Shown: positions 15,685 to 24,220 of the stretch, piece after piece
Position numbering within the stretch: position 1 is the first letter of the stretch
Layout of the letters: each line of letters starts with the position of its first letter
Source: DASQJL01 sp036380835
GTDB lineage: Bacteria; Eisenbacteria; RBG-16-71-46; SZUA-252
Length of the DNA stretch: 52,433 nt
Assembly (NCBI GenBank): GCA_036380835.1
Contig: DASVDZ010000078.1
Location: 1 to 52,433, forward strand
Reading direction: 5' to 3'
Program-made: the position numbers and the translations under genes
The notes under the pieces: model-generated
What the model saw: only the letters and a program-made list of their open reading frames with translations
Told to the model about the DNA's origin: nothing
Database searches by the model: none

Positions 15685-18468
15685 ATGATTCGCGACCGGG
15701 TCGCCGCGCGGCACGCCTGCGCGGCGCTCCTCTTCTTCGGCCTCGGGCTCGCGCTGGCGGGGACCGCCCCCGGAGCGCCGTTCGGGGCTTTCGGGACCGA
15801 CCTTCCGCCGCGGAGCGAGGGATCGGTCGAACCGATCGCGCCCTCCCGGGCGCTCGGCCTCGCCGCGTCGCTCAGCACGACCGACACCGTGACGATCTTC
15901 CACGCCGACCTCGAAGCGCTCTCGAGCCCCGGCAACGAGGGGGGGTGGACGCACGCCGACGTATCGGGGATCCCGACGGCCTGGCACATCGCCCCGGACG
16001 TGGCGTGCCAGGGGAACGCGTTCTGGTGCGGGCTCATCGACTCCTCGTGGGTCGGCGACCCCGACCGCAAGGGCTACGACAACAGCTGGCGCCAGTCGCT
16101 CTCGAACTACGCGGACGTGACCGGCGCGCTCTCCCCGGTCAAGATCTCGTTCAAGCAGACCATGAACCTCGAGTCGGGCTACGACTTCGGCACGGTGGAG
16201 GTGCTCGACGTGGACTCGGGATGGCTGCCGATCGCCACGCTCACCGGCGCGATTCCGACGGGCGGCTCCGCGACGTGCGACACGTTCACGGTGCAGGTTC
16301 CCGACTCGATCATCGCGAAATCGAACACCCTGAACTTCCGATTCGTGATGACCACCGACATCCAGGGCAGCTCCGCGGACGGGCTCTATCCCTCGGCCAA
16401 GGGATGGTCGGTCGACAACGTCACGGTCAAGGCGGGGATCAACGACATCCGGTTCTTCGACGACTTCGAGGCGGGCCCGGGAACGTGGACGGTCTCGACG
16501 TTCCCGCCGGTCGGCGACTTCTGGCACATCGCGTCCGGAAGCGCGACCCAGCAGCAGTGCGTCACGAACACGTCGAAGGTCTGGACGCCCGTCGGCGTGC
16601 TCAGCTCCGCGCTCATTCCCCGCATGAGCGACCTCCTGATGACGCCGAAGATCGCCGTGAACGGCGCCGACCAGGTCTTCTTCTCGTTCGACGTCTACCG
16701 GAACCTGTCCATCGCCGCCTGCTACTACTACGGAATCCAGTTCCGTTCCAAGAAGACGGGGCTGCCGTGGTCGGGATGGATCGACCCGACCGGCCTCCTC
16801 TACTTCGGCATCGAGCAGGAATGGCTCCGCCAGAACGTCACGCTGGCGGGGGCCGGCGGCGCCGAGTCGCTCCAGGTCCGCGTGAACGTCAAGGACTACG
16901 CCGACATCTTCTGCGAAGGGGTCAGCACGGCGTCGGGGACCGCGCTCTACCTCGACAACCTCGACGTGCGGGTGCTCGGCGTGACGGGGCCGTCGCTCAC
17001 GACGTCGGAGACGAGCCTCTTCAACGACACGTTCCGAACGACCGCCTTCTTCGGGAACGACAACTTCAACACCGTGCGCGGCGACAGCGCGACGGTCCGG
17101 ATCGGCGCGTCCCGCGGGCTCAAGTCGGCCTTCCTGAAGTACAGCCTTGGCGGCGCGCCCTTCGACAGCGCGGCGCTCACCCCGGTCGGCTCCGCCGCGC
17201 CCGGGCTCTACTTCGGCGACGTGCCCGCCGGCTCCTACCCGCGCGGGACGACGCTCCGGTACTACTTCAGCGCGACCGATTCGCTCAACGACGTCTCGAC
17301 GCTCCCGGTCGACGCGGTCTCGAACGGACACTACTACGCCGCCACGGTGCTGCCCGGGAGCTTCACGCCGACCGCCGCCTGCCCATCGGACAGCGCCCGG
17401 ATCCTCTTCGTGAACGCGTTCGCCGCGCCCGACGCCGTCACCGGCATCGATCAGAGCTTCGCGGCGCTCGGAGCCAGGTACGACCGGTACGACGTGAACG
17501 GGGCGGCGGCGGGCCTCGGCAACTCGCCCGGCGGCGGCGATCCGAACGGCACCGGTCCCATCTGGCCGGGCGTCGCCCCCTCGGGGCTCGCGGGCTACTC
17601 CGTCATCGTCTGGGACGTGGGGGAGCGGTCGTCGCTCACGCTGAGCGCCGAGGACCAGACGCTCCTCCAGGGCTGGCTCGCGCTGGGCGGGCGCGACCGG
17701 GGACTCGTGCTGGCCGGCGACAACCTGGCCTACGACCTCGTCTCGAACGGCGCGGGGATCCCGGGCTTCCTCGACTGCGCGATCGGCGCCTCCTTCACGC
17801 GCGACATCTGGGAGAACGCGCCCCAGGACAGCCTCACGCCGACGCTCACGGGCGCGGCGGGGACGCGCATCGCCCAGGAGCCCTTCGGGCTGAGCGGCGA
17901 CTGCCCCGGGCTCAACCGGTTCGACGCGTTGGGGACCGCCGCCTGCGTCGGTTCGCAGGGGCGCGCGTGGCTCCGCTATCCCAACAATCTCCTGGCCGCG
18001 ACCGAGCGCAGGGTCGCGCTCGGAACCGGGACCGACAGCGCGCGCGCCGTGGCGCTCGGATTCTCGCTCGCCGGGATGACCAACACGACGAGGCGAAACC
18101 TCTTCCTCTGGCGGACGGTCATGGAGGAGATGCGGACGCCCTACTGCACGACCCCGACCGGCGTCGAGACGGAGGCGTCCGTTCCGGGGGCGCCGCCCCG
18201 GCTCTTCGCGCCGGCCCCGAACCCGTTCAATCCGGAAACGAGCATCGGGTTCTCGCTCTCCAGGCCCGCGCGGGTGCGGCTCCACGTCTACAACGTCGCC
18301 GGCGCCCTCGTCCGAGTGCTCGCGGACGGCTATTTCGGCCCCGGGGAGCACCGGGTCCGCTGGGACGGGCGGGACGGGAGCGGCCGGAACGTGGGGAGCG
18401 CGGCCTATTTCGTCCGACTCACCGCCGACGGCCGGTCCGAATCGCGAAAGGTCGTCCTCTTGCGCTGA
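15685..18468 (+). CDS. Large secreted protein with FlgD-like/Por-type C-terminal domain
   Basis: A 927-residue exported protein of unknown function. A signal peptide (about 1-30) is followed by beta-rich regions with repeated GW/DDFE-type motifs (for example SAKGWSVDNVTVKAGI, FFDDFEAGPGTWTV) that recall the lectin-like folds of immune-inhibitor-A/MAM-type extracellular proteins, without a protease motif. The last 85 residues begin PAPNPFNPETSIGFSL and end YFVRLTADGRSESRKVVLLR. This is an FlgD-Ig/type-A Por-like domain used as a C-terminal signal or anchor in FCB-group secreted proteins. There is no good Shine-Dalgarno sequence, and a -10-like element sits directly upstream, so it may be leaderless. 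It precedes the riboflavin operon but is transcriptionally separate from it. Confidence 0.7.
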   Translation: MIRDRVAARHACAALLFFGLGLALAGTAPGAPFGAFGTDLPPRSEGSVEPIAPSRALGLAASLSTTDTVTIFHADLEALSSPGNEGGWTHADVSGIPTAWHIAPDVACQGNAFWCGLIDSSWVGDPDRKGYDNSWRQSLSNYADVTGALSPVKISFKQTMNLESGYDFGTVEVLDVDSGWLPIATLTGAIPTGGSATCDTFTVQVPDSIIAKSNTLNFRFVMTTDIQGSSADGLYPSAKGWSVDNVTVKAGINDIRFFDDFEAGPGTWTVSTFPPVGDFWHIASGSATQQQCVTNTSKVWTPVGVLSSALIPRMSDLLMTPKIAVNGADQVFFSFDVYRNLSIAACYYYGIQFRSKKTGLPWSGWIDPTGLLYFGIEQEWLRQNVTLAGAGGAESLQVRVNVKDYADIFCEGVSTASGTALYLDNLDVRVLGVTGPSLTTSETSLFNDTFRTTAFFGNDNFNTVRGDSATVRIGASRGLKSAFLKYSLGGAPFDSAALTPVGSAAPGLYFGDVPAGSYPRGTTLRYYFSATDSLNDVSTLPVDAVSNGHYYAATVLPGSFTPTAACPSDSARILFVNAFAAPDAVTGIDQSFAALGARYDRYDVNGAAAGLGNSPGGGDPNGTGPIWPGVAPSGLAGYSVIVWDVGERSSLTLSAEDQTLLQGWLALGGRDRGLVLAGDNLAYDLVSNGAGIPGFLDCAIGASFTRDIWENAPQDSLTPTLTGAAGTRIAQEPFGLSGDCPGLNRFDALGTAACVGSQGRAWLRYPNNLLAATERRVALGTGTDSARAVALGFSLAGMTNTTRRNLFLWRTVMEEMRTPYCTTPTGVETEASVPGAPPRLFAPAPNPFNPETSIGFSLSRPARVRLHVYNVAGALVRVLADGYFGPGEHRVRWDGRDGSGRNVGSAAYFVRLTADGRSESRKVVLLR

Positions 18469-18488
18469 CGGCCGAGAGGCCGTATGCT
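18460..18488 (+). promoter_or_regulatory. Sigma-70-type promoter of the riboflavin operon
   Basis: TTGCGC (18460-18465), a 17-base spacer and TATGCT (18483-18488) place the start near 18495, just ahead of the FMN riboswitch. The -35 overlaps the 3' end of the preceding gene. Confidence 0.6.
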
Positions 18489-18502
18489 TCCCCCACTGCA
18501 GA

Positions 18503-18628
18503 CATCCTTCGGGGCGGGGTGAAAGTCCCCACCGGCGGTGAAAGCCCGCGAGCCCGAGGCCACGGCCGACGGCAGGATCCCGGTGAAATTCCGGAGCCGA
18601 CAGTCACAGTCTGGATGGGAGAAGGATG
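18503..18628 (+). promoter_or_regulatory. FMN riboswitch (RFN element)
   Basis: Nearly all conserved RFN blocks are present in order: the closing stem CATCCTTC (18503-18510) pairs with GAAGGATG (18621-18628), with GGGGCGGGGTGAAAGTCCCC, ACCGGCGGTGAAAGCCCGCG, CCGGTGAAATTCCGGAGCC and GACAGTCACAGTCTGGATGG between them. It binds flavin mononucleotide and lowers expression of the following riboflavin genes. The strand and position, directly before ribD, fit. Confidence 0.97.
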
Positions 18629-18654
18629 ATCACGGAGGACGGTTTGCGTCCGGC

Positions 18655-18702
18655 CGACCGGCCGGTCGCGCCCCGCGGGTGTCTGCCTGCGGGGTATTTT
18701 TC
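18655..18702 (+). terminator. Riboswitch expression platform with intrinsic terminator
   Basis: CCCCGCGGG (18671-18679), a six-base loop and CCTGCGGGG (18686-18694) form a 9-bp stem with one G-U pair, followed by TATTTTTC. A 14-bp palindrome (18655-18668) lies between aptamer and terminator and could be part of the alternative fold. This predicts transcription attenuation when FMN is bound. The remaining bases to the ribD start (18703-18789) show no further feature. Confidence 0.8.
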
Positions 18703-18789
18703 TTGAGCCTGAGAATCGAATCTTCGGTTCCCGAACGCGCGCCGTCCTACCCACCGGAGGGTAACGCGAGCCCGGTCGAGGACCGCGCC

Positions 18790-19881
18790 ATGCGCGAGGC
18801 GATCCGGTGCGCGCGGCGCGGCATCGGGACCACCCACCCGAATCCGCGGGTCGGCGCGGTCGTGCTCCGGGGCGGCGAGGTCGCCGCGCGCGGATACCAC
18901 GAGCGAGCCGGGTTGGCCCACGCCGAGACGCGGGCGCTCGAGGCCGCCGGGAGCCGCGCCGCGGGGGCGACCCTCGTCGTGACGCTCGAGCCGTGCGCCC
19001 ATTTCGGGCGAACGCCTCCGTGCACCGACGCGATCCTCGAAGCCGGAATCCGCCGCGTCGTGGTCGGCATGCTCGATCCCAATCCGCTGGTCAACGGGCG
19101 CGGCGTCGCGCGCCTTCGCGAGGCGGGGGTCGACGTGGCGGTCGGCCTCCGGGAGGCGGCGTGCCGGGCCCTGAATCCGCCCTACCTCAAGCGCCTCGCG
19201 ACCGGCCTTCCCTGGGTCACGCTGAAGGCCATGGTCTCGCTCGACGGCCGGATCGCGAGCGACCGGGGCGATTCGCGCGGGCTGGGCGGCCTCTCGGAGC
19301 AGCGGCTGGTCCACCGGCTGCGCGCCGAGAACGACGCGGTGCTGATCGGGATCGAGACGGCGCTCCGCGACGATCCGCTCCTCACGGTGCGGCTCGTGCG
19401 GGGGCGCCAGCCGCTCCGGGTCGTGCTCGACGACGCGCTTCGGCTGCCGCTCGACTCGCGCCTCGTCGCGACCACCGCGGAAGCGCCGCTCGTGGTCGCG
19501 ACCACGTCGCGCGACGGCGCGCGCGCGGCCGCGCTCGCCGCGCGCGGCGCCGGCGTCTGGGCGTTCGACTCGGGCCCGGACGGACGGGTCCCGCTCGATC
19601 CGCTCCTGCGCCGGCTCTCCGCCGCGGGAAGGGACGCGGTGCTCGTGGAAGGGGGGCCGACCGTCCACACGTCGTTCCTGAGGCTCGGCCTCGCCGATCA
19701 CGTCGCCGTCGGCATCGCGCCGCTCCTCCTGGGGGGCGCCGGATCGCCCTCGTGGACCCGCGATCTCGGCCGTGATTCGGTCGCGGACGGGATCGTGGTC
19801 GAGGACTTCCGCGTGCGGCGTCTCGGCCGCGACGCCTGGCTCGAAGGGCGGATCCGCCGCGAGGGGTCGGCCGGTGTTTAG
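18790..19881 (+). CDS. ribD: Bifunctional riboflavin biosynthesis protein RibD (deaminase/reductase)
   Basis: A 363-residue enzyme catalysing the deamination and side-chain reduction steps of riboflavin synthesis. The N-terminal deaminase has the zinc motif HAE...EPCAHFGRTPPC; the C-terminal reductase starts near WVTLKAMVSLDGRIA and contains LVEGGPTVHTSFL. The frame is open upstream through the riboswitch; ATG 18790 aligns with the second methionine of E. coli RibD, and GAGG lies eight bases upstream. A non-ATG start a few codons earlier cannot be excluded. It is the first gene after the FMN riboswitch and overlaps ribE by 8 bases. Confidence 0.95.
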   Translation: MREAIRCARRGIGTTHPNPRVGAVVLRGGEVAARGYHERAGLAHAETRALEAAGSRAAGATLVVTLEPCAHFGRTPPCTDAILEAGIRRVVVGMLDPNPLVNGRGVARLREAGVDVAVGLREAACRALNPPYLKRLATGLPWVTLKAMVSLDGRIASDRGDSRGLGGLSEQRLVHRLRAENDAVLIGIETALRDDPLLTVRLVRGRQPLRVVLDDALRLPLDSRLVATTAEAPLVVATTSRDGARAAALAARGAGVWAFDSGPDGRVPLDPLLRRLSAAGRDAVLVEGGPTVHTSFLRLGLADHVAVGIAPLLLGGAGSPSWTRDLGRDSVADGIVVEDFRVRRLGRDAWLEGRIRREGSAGV

Positions 19882-20515
19882 CGGCATCGTGGAGCGGATC
19901 GGCCGCGTGGCGCGCGCCGAGCCCCGCGCGGGCGGGATCGCGTTCGAGATCGGGGGCGCGTTCGGCCCCGGCCGCGCCCCCGAACCGGGGGCGAGCGTGG
20001 CCTTGAACGGCGTCTGCCTCACCGTCGAGCGGGCCTCGGCCGACGGCTTCACGGCGTTCGTCGTGCCGGAGACGCTCCGGCTGACGACGCTCGGCGGGCT
20101 TCGGGAGGGCTCGCCCGTCAACCTGGAGCGGGCGCTCCGGGTCGGCGACGAGCTGGGCGGCCACTGGGTGCAGGGGCACGTGGACGGCGTGGCGCGCGTC
20201 CTCGCGATCGAGCGCGCCCAAGCCGACGTGATCGTCCGGATCGAGATGCCGGAGCCGCTCCGGCGATTCGTCGCCCGGAAGGGATCCATCGCGGTGGACG
20301 GGACGAGCCTCACGGTGGCCGGGATCGAAGCGTCGGCCTTCACCGTGGCGCTCGTGCCGCACACGCTCGCGAACACGATCGGCGGCGCCTACGCGCCGGG
20401 CGACCGCGTCAATCTGGAAGTCGACCTGATCGCCCGCTACCTGGAGCGGCTGCTCGAAGCGCGTCGGACCGACGCGCCCGAGCGGGAATCCGGAGCCATC
20501 GGGAGGAATCGGTGA
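19874..20515 (+). CDS. ribE: Riboflavin synthase alpha subunit
   Basis: A 213-residue enzyme that dismutates two molecules of 6,7-dimethyl-8-ribityllumazine to riboflavin. The GTG start at 19874 gives the canonical N-terminus MFSGIVERIG. The protein shows the expected internal duplication of the lumazine-binding domain (first copy with LNGVCLTVE, second with VDGTSLTVAGIE; the link contains GGHWVQGHVDG). The start lies inside the end of ribD, and its stop overlaps the ribBA start (GTGA). Confidence 0.96.
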   Translation: MFSGIVERIGRVARAEPRAGGIAFEIGGAFGPGRAPEPGASVALNGVCLTVERASADGFTAFVVPETLRLTTLGGLREGSPVNLERALRVGDELGGHWVQGHVDGVARVLAIERAQADVIVRIEMPEPLRRFVARKGSIAVDGTSLTVAGIEASAFTVALVPHTLANTIGGAYAPGDRVNLEVDLIARYLERLLEARRTDAPERESGAIGRNR

Positions 20516-21795
20516 ATCGAACGACGACCCGACGCGCCGATCCATTCGCGGCCGTCGAACGCGCCCTGCGCGCGATCCGCGCGGGCAAGATGATCGTGGT
20601 GATGGACGACGAGGATCGCGAGAACGAGGGCGACTTCGTCATGGCGGCGGAGAAGGTCACGCCCGCGGACGTGAACTTCATGACGCGCGAGGCGCGCGGG
20701 CTCCTCTGCGTCTCCATGCCCGGCGATCGGCTGGAGGCGCTCGGCCTCTCGCTCATGGCGCCGCTCAACACGGCGCGGTTCGCGACGCCGTTCACCGTCT
20801 CGGTGGACCTCCTTCGCGGCACCACGTCGGGCTCCTCCGCCCCCGACCGCGCCGCCACGATCCGCGCGCTCGCCTCGTCGAAGACGCGCCCGGAGGAGCT
20901 CGCGCGCCCCGGCCACGTCTTCCCGCTCCGCGCCGCCGACGAAGGGGTGCTCCGCCGGGCCGGGCACACCGAAGCGGCGCTCGACCTCGTGCGGCTCGCC
21001 GGCCTCAGGCCGGCCGGGGTGCTCTGCGAGATCCTGTCGCCGGACGGCACCATGGCGCGCGGGCCCGAGCTGATCCGCCTCGCCCGGAAACACGGGATGG
21101 CGCTGATCACGATCCGCGACCTGATCCGCTACCGCTACCGGGAGGAGCGCCTCGTGACGCGCGTCGCGAGCTCTCACCTCCCGACCCGCTTCGGCGAGTT
21201 CAAGGTCGCGGTCTACGAGAGCCTGGTCGATGGGCACCACCACGTCGCGCTGGTGAAGGGGAGTCCCGCGCGGAGCGGCCCGGGCCTCGTGCGCGTCCAC
21301 TCGCAGTGCCTGACGGGGGACGTGTTCGGCTCGATGCGGTGCGACTGCGGCGAGCAGCTCGCCACGGCGCTCGACCGGATCGACGGCGAGGGACTCGGCG
21401 CCCTCCTCTACCTGCGGCAGGAGGGGCGCGGGATCGGCCTCGCGAACAAGCTCCGGGCCTACGAGCTCCAAGACCTGGGCCTCGACACCGTCGAGGCCAA
21501 TCTCAAGCTCGGCTTCGCCGCCGACCTTCGCGACTACGGCGTCGCGGCGCAGATCCTGCGCGACCTGGGGTTCACCTCGATCCGGCTCCTCACGAACAAC
21601 CCGCGGAAGATCGACGCGCTCAAGGAGTACGGGATCGACGTCCGGGCGCGCGAGCCGCTCGAGGTCCTCCCGAACGCGGTGAACCGGCGCTACCTCGCCA
21701 CGAAGCGCGACCGCCTCGGGCATCTCCTGAGCGATCCCCACCTTCGGGTCGTCGCGGCGCCGAACGGAAACGGGAAGCGGGGGGGCCGGGCGTGA
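20512..21795 (+). CDS. ribBA: RibBA: DHBP synthase / GTP cyclohydrolase II
   Basis: A 427-residue fusion supplying both precursors of lumazine. The N-terminal RibB half (about 10-210) has the metal/substrate motif DDEDRENEGDF and makes dihydroxybutanone phosphate. The C-terminal RibA half (about 215-415) has the zinc cysteines in SQCLTGDVFGSMRCDCGEQ and the motif RQEGRGIGLANK, and opens GTP. Both halves look intact. GGAGG lies a few bases before GTG 20512, and the stop overlaps the ribH start. Confidence 0.97.
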   Translation: MNRTTTRRADPFAAVERALRAIRAGKMIVVMDDEDRENEGDFVMAAEKVTPADVNFMTREARGLLCVSMPGDRLEALGLSLMAPLNTARFATPFTVSVDLLRGTTSGSSAPDRAATIRALASSKTRPEELARPGHVFPLRAADEGVLRRAGHTEAALDLVRLAGLRPAGVLCEILSPDGTMARGPELIRLARKHGMALITIRDLIRYRYREERLVTRVASSHLPTRFGEFKVAVYESLVDGHHHVALVKGSPARSGPGLVRVHSQCLTGDVFGSMRCDCGEQLATALDRIDGEGLGALLYLRQEGRGIGLANKLRAYELQDLGLDTVEANLKLGFAADLRDYGVAAQILRDLGFTSIRLLTNNPRKIDALKEYGIDVRAREPLEVLPNAVNRRYLATKRDRLGHLLSDPHLRVVAAPNGNGKRGGRA

Positions 21796-22280
21796 GCGGG
21801 TCGGGACGCGCCGCGGCGCCCCCGCTCGACGGCGCGGGGCTGCGCGTCGCGGTCGCGTGCGCCCGGTTCCACGAGGCGATCGCCGACCGCCTGCTCGACG
21901 GGGCGGTGCGGGAGCTGGACCGCCTCGGCGTGCGCGGGGAGGACGTCCGGGTCGTCCGGGTCCCCGGCGCCTTCGAGCTTCCGGTCGCGGCCCGCCACCT
22001 GATCCGCGCGGGAGCGGACGCCGTCGTCTGTCTCGGAGTGGTGATCCGCGGCGAGACGGCGCACTTCGACTTCGTCGCGGGCGAAGCGGCCCGCGGCATC
22101 GCGCGGGCGGCCGAGGAGACCGGCGTCCCGGTCCTCTTCGGCGTCCTCACGGTGGAGACGGAGGAGCAGGCGTGGGAGCGCGCGGGCGGCCGCCTCGGCA
22201 ACAAGGGCGCCGAAGCGGCCGCGGGGGCGGTGGAGATGGCCGGGCTCGTGCGCGCGCTCAAGCGCGCGGAGGCGCGATGA
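21792..22280 (+). CDS. ribH: 6,7-dimethyl-8-ribityllumazine synthase
   Basis: A 162-residue lumazine synthase that condenses the two riboflavin precursors. Recognised by ACARFHEAI, VRVPGAFELPVA, GVVIRGETAHFDFV with its catalytic His, and the phosphate-binding ERAGGRLGNKGAEAA. Length matches the family. Start GTG 21792 overlaps the ribBA stop; the ribH stop overlaps the nusB ATG. It completes the riboflavin pathway genes except for the dedicated phosphatase. Confidence 0.96.
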   Translation: MSGSGRAAAPPLDGAGLRVAVACARFHEAIADRLLDGAVRELDRLGVRGEDVRVVRVPGAFELPVAARHLIRAGADAVVCLGVVIRGETAHFDFVAGEAARGIARAAEETGVPVLFGVLTVETEEQAWERAGGRLGNKGAEAAAGAVEMAGLVRALKRAEAR

Positions 22281-22693
22281 ACCCGAAACACCTCGCCCGC
22301 GAGCTCGCGTTCCGCGCCTGCTACCAGGCCGACGTGACCGGAGAGCCGCTCGAGCGCTGCCTCGCGGAGATCCTCGAGGACGTCGATCCCGCCGAGGAGG
22401 TGCGCCGGTTCGCCGGCTCGCTCGTCGGGAGCCTGGCGCGACACGCGCCGGAGATCGACGCCTCGGTCACGCGCATCGCCGTCAACTGGCCGATCGGCCG
22501 CATGGCCGCGACCGACCGCTCGGTGATCCGGATCGCCGCGGCCGAGATCCTCTATCACGTGGAGACGCCGACGCGCGTCGCGCTGGACGAGGCGATCGAG
22601 ATCGCCAAGAAGTACGGCATGGAGAGCTCCGGCTCCTTCGTGAACGGAATCCTTGACCGGATCGCCCACGAAGCGCGACCCTCCCTCGGATGA
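22277..22693 (+). CDS. nusB: Transcription antitermination factor NusB
   Basis: A 138-residue all-helical RNA-binding protein that acts with NusE on rRNA boxA antitermination. Identified by the N-terminal LARELAFRACYQAD and the C-terminal block RSVIRIAAAEIL...VALDEAIEIAKKYG...FVNGILDRIA. The ribH-nusB order is common in bacteria. It is coupled to ribH and to the next gene by ATGA overlaps, so it should also be under FMN riboswitch control. Confidence 0.95.
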   Translation: MNPKHLARELAFRACYQADVTGEPLERCLAEILEDVDPAEEVRRFAGSLVGSLARHAPEIDASVTRIAVNWPIGRMAATDRSVIRIAAAEILYHVETPTRVALDEAIEIAKKYGMESSGSFVNGILDRIAHEARPSLG

Positions 22694-23415
22694 CGACCGT
22701 TCTCCTCTCGGACATCCACGCGAATCTCGAGGCGTTCCAGGCGGTCCTCCAGGACGTGGACGGACGGCGCCCCGACCGCGTGATCTGCCTCGGCGACGTC
22801 GTCGGCTACGGCGCGAGCCCGAACGAGTGCCTCGACCTCGTGCGCGAGCGCTGCGACGTCGTCCTGCTCGGGAATCACGACGCCGCGGCGAGCGGCGGCC
22901 CCGAGGTCTCGCGGTTCAACATCTACGCCCGCGTCGCCGCCGAGTGGACCGCGAAGACGCTCACCCGCGAGCACCGCGAATTCCTCCAGAAGCTCCCGCT
23001 CACCGCGACCGAGGGGGGATGCTACTGCGTGCACGCCTCCCCCGCGACGCCGCGCGACTGGGAGTACCTGCTCGACCGGTTCGACGCCGAGCCGCAATTC
23101 GCCTACTTCACGGAGCCGGTCTGTTTCATCGGCCACACGCACCAGCCCGCGGCGTTCATGGCCGACCCCGGCGGCACGCGGCAGATCGCCGTCTCGGGGC
23201 TTCGCCTCGATCCGAAGCGCCGCTACATCCTGAACGTGGGAAGCGTCGGGCAGCCTCGCGACCGCGACCCGCGGGCGTGCTACGTCGTGTTCCACGAGGG
23301 GTCGGGCGAGGTCGAATACGTGCGGGTGCCGTACGACGTCGAATCGGCGCAGGCCAGGATCCGGACGGCCCACCTGCCCGAGGTGCTCGCGACCCGGCTC
23401 GCGACCGGGGAGTAG
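22690..23415 (+). CDS. Calcineurin-like metallophosphoesterase
   Basis: A 241-residue cytosolic phosphoesterase with the complete two-metal site: DIH (8-10), GDVVGYG, GNHD, an isolated His in VHASP and GHTH. It resembles the MJ0936/YfcE-like group acting on small phosphodiesters or phosphomonoesters. Its position at the end of the riboflavin operon makes a role in flavin-related dephosphorylation conceivable, since the dedicated pyrimidine phosphatase is otherwise missing here. That is inference only. ATGA overlap with nusB. Confidence 0.85.
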   Translation: MTTVLLSDIHANLEAFQAVLQDVDGRRPDRVICLGDVVGYGASPNECLDLVRERCDVVLLGNHDAAASGGPEVSRFNIYARVAAEWTAKTLTREHREFLQKLPLTATEGGCYCVHASPATPRDWEYLLDRFDAEPQFAYFTEPVCFIGHTHQPAAFMADPGGTRQIAVSGLRLDPKRRYILNVGSVGQPRDRDPRACYVVFHEGSGEVEYVRVPYDVESAQARIRTAHLPEVLATRLATGE

Positions 23416-23422
23416 CGGCCGC

Positions 23423-24220
23423 GTGCGAGCCTCCACCGAGGCGCACTGGAGCCGCTTCTGGCGGGAGCGCTCCGACATCGACGCCGTCTACCCGACCGAC
23501 GGGCGGGTGGTGGAGCAGATCCTCTCCGGGGGCCCCATGCGGGACCGGCGCGTCCTCGAGGTCGGCGCCGGCTCCGCCCGCGACTCCGTCGCGCTCTCAG
23601 CCGAGGGGGCGGTCGCGGTGGTGCTCGACTACTCCGCCGCCTCGCTCGAAGTGGCGCGGGGCGTGGCCACGCGCGAGGGGAGACGGGCGCTCCTCGTCCG
23701 CGCCGACGCGCTCCACCTCCCCTTCCGGGACGGTGCGTTCGACGTCGTGTTCCACCAGGGCCTGCTGGAGCACTTCCGCGATCCGATGCCGCTCCTCCGG
23801 GAGAACGTGCGGGCGCTCCGGCCCGGCGGCACCCTGCTCGTCGACGTGCCCCAGCGCTACCACCTCTATACGCTCCTCAAGCACGTCCTGATCGCGATGG
23901 GGAAGTGGTTCGCGGGATGGGAGACCGAGTTCTCGATCGGCGAGCTGACGCGTCTGATGGAACGGGCGGGCGTCCGCGTCTACCGACGCTACGGCTCGTG
24001 GATGGTGCCGGGCCTCGCGTACCGGTCGATCCGCGTCTCGCTCCTCAAGCTCGGGCTCGCCCGCCTGCCGCTCTACCCGCCTCCCGTTCCCGTTCTCTCG
24101 CCGCTCCTGGCCGCGTGGCGCCGGCTCTGGGAGGGCACCCCGGCCGCGTTCGCGACCTATTTCGTGATCGGCGCGCTGGGGCGGAAGGACGGCGCCGCGG
24201 GCGGACCTCCCCCCGGGTGA
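23423..24220 (+). CDS. Class I SAM-dependent methyltransferase
   Basis: A 265-residue methyltransferase. The SAM motif VLEVGAGSARDSVAL (near residue 43) is followed by the acidic DYSAASLEVA loop, a DALHLPFRDGAFDVV motif and LLEHFRDP, all typical of the UbiE/Methyltransf_11 group. The C-terminal part has hydrophobic stretches that may associate with the membrane. Start GTG 23423. It opens the glycan locus and overlaps the next glycosyltransferase (GTGA), so a sugar or lipid-linked glycan is the likely substrate. Confidence 0.85.
   Translation: MRASTEAHWSRFWRERSDIDAVYPTDGRVVEQILSGGPMRDRRVLEVGAGSARDSVALSAEGAVAVVLDYSAASLEVARGVATREGRRALLVRADALHLPFRDGAFDVVFHQGLLEHFRDPMPLLRENVRALRPGGTLLVDVPQRYHLYTLLKHVLIAMGKWFAGWETEFSIGELTRLMERAGVRVYRRYGSWMVPGLAYRSIRVSLLKLGLARLPLYPPPVPVLSPLLAAWRRLWEGTPAAFATYFVIGALGRKDGAAGGPPPG

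Noticed and set aside
15346..18351. 1001-codon open frame on the minus strand
   Set aside because: Antisense to the secreted protein at 15685, with Arg/Gly/Glu/Val-biased composition and no recognisable motif. The forward frame has a signal peptide and a known C-terminal domain.
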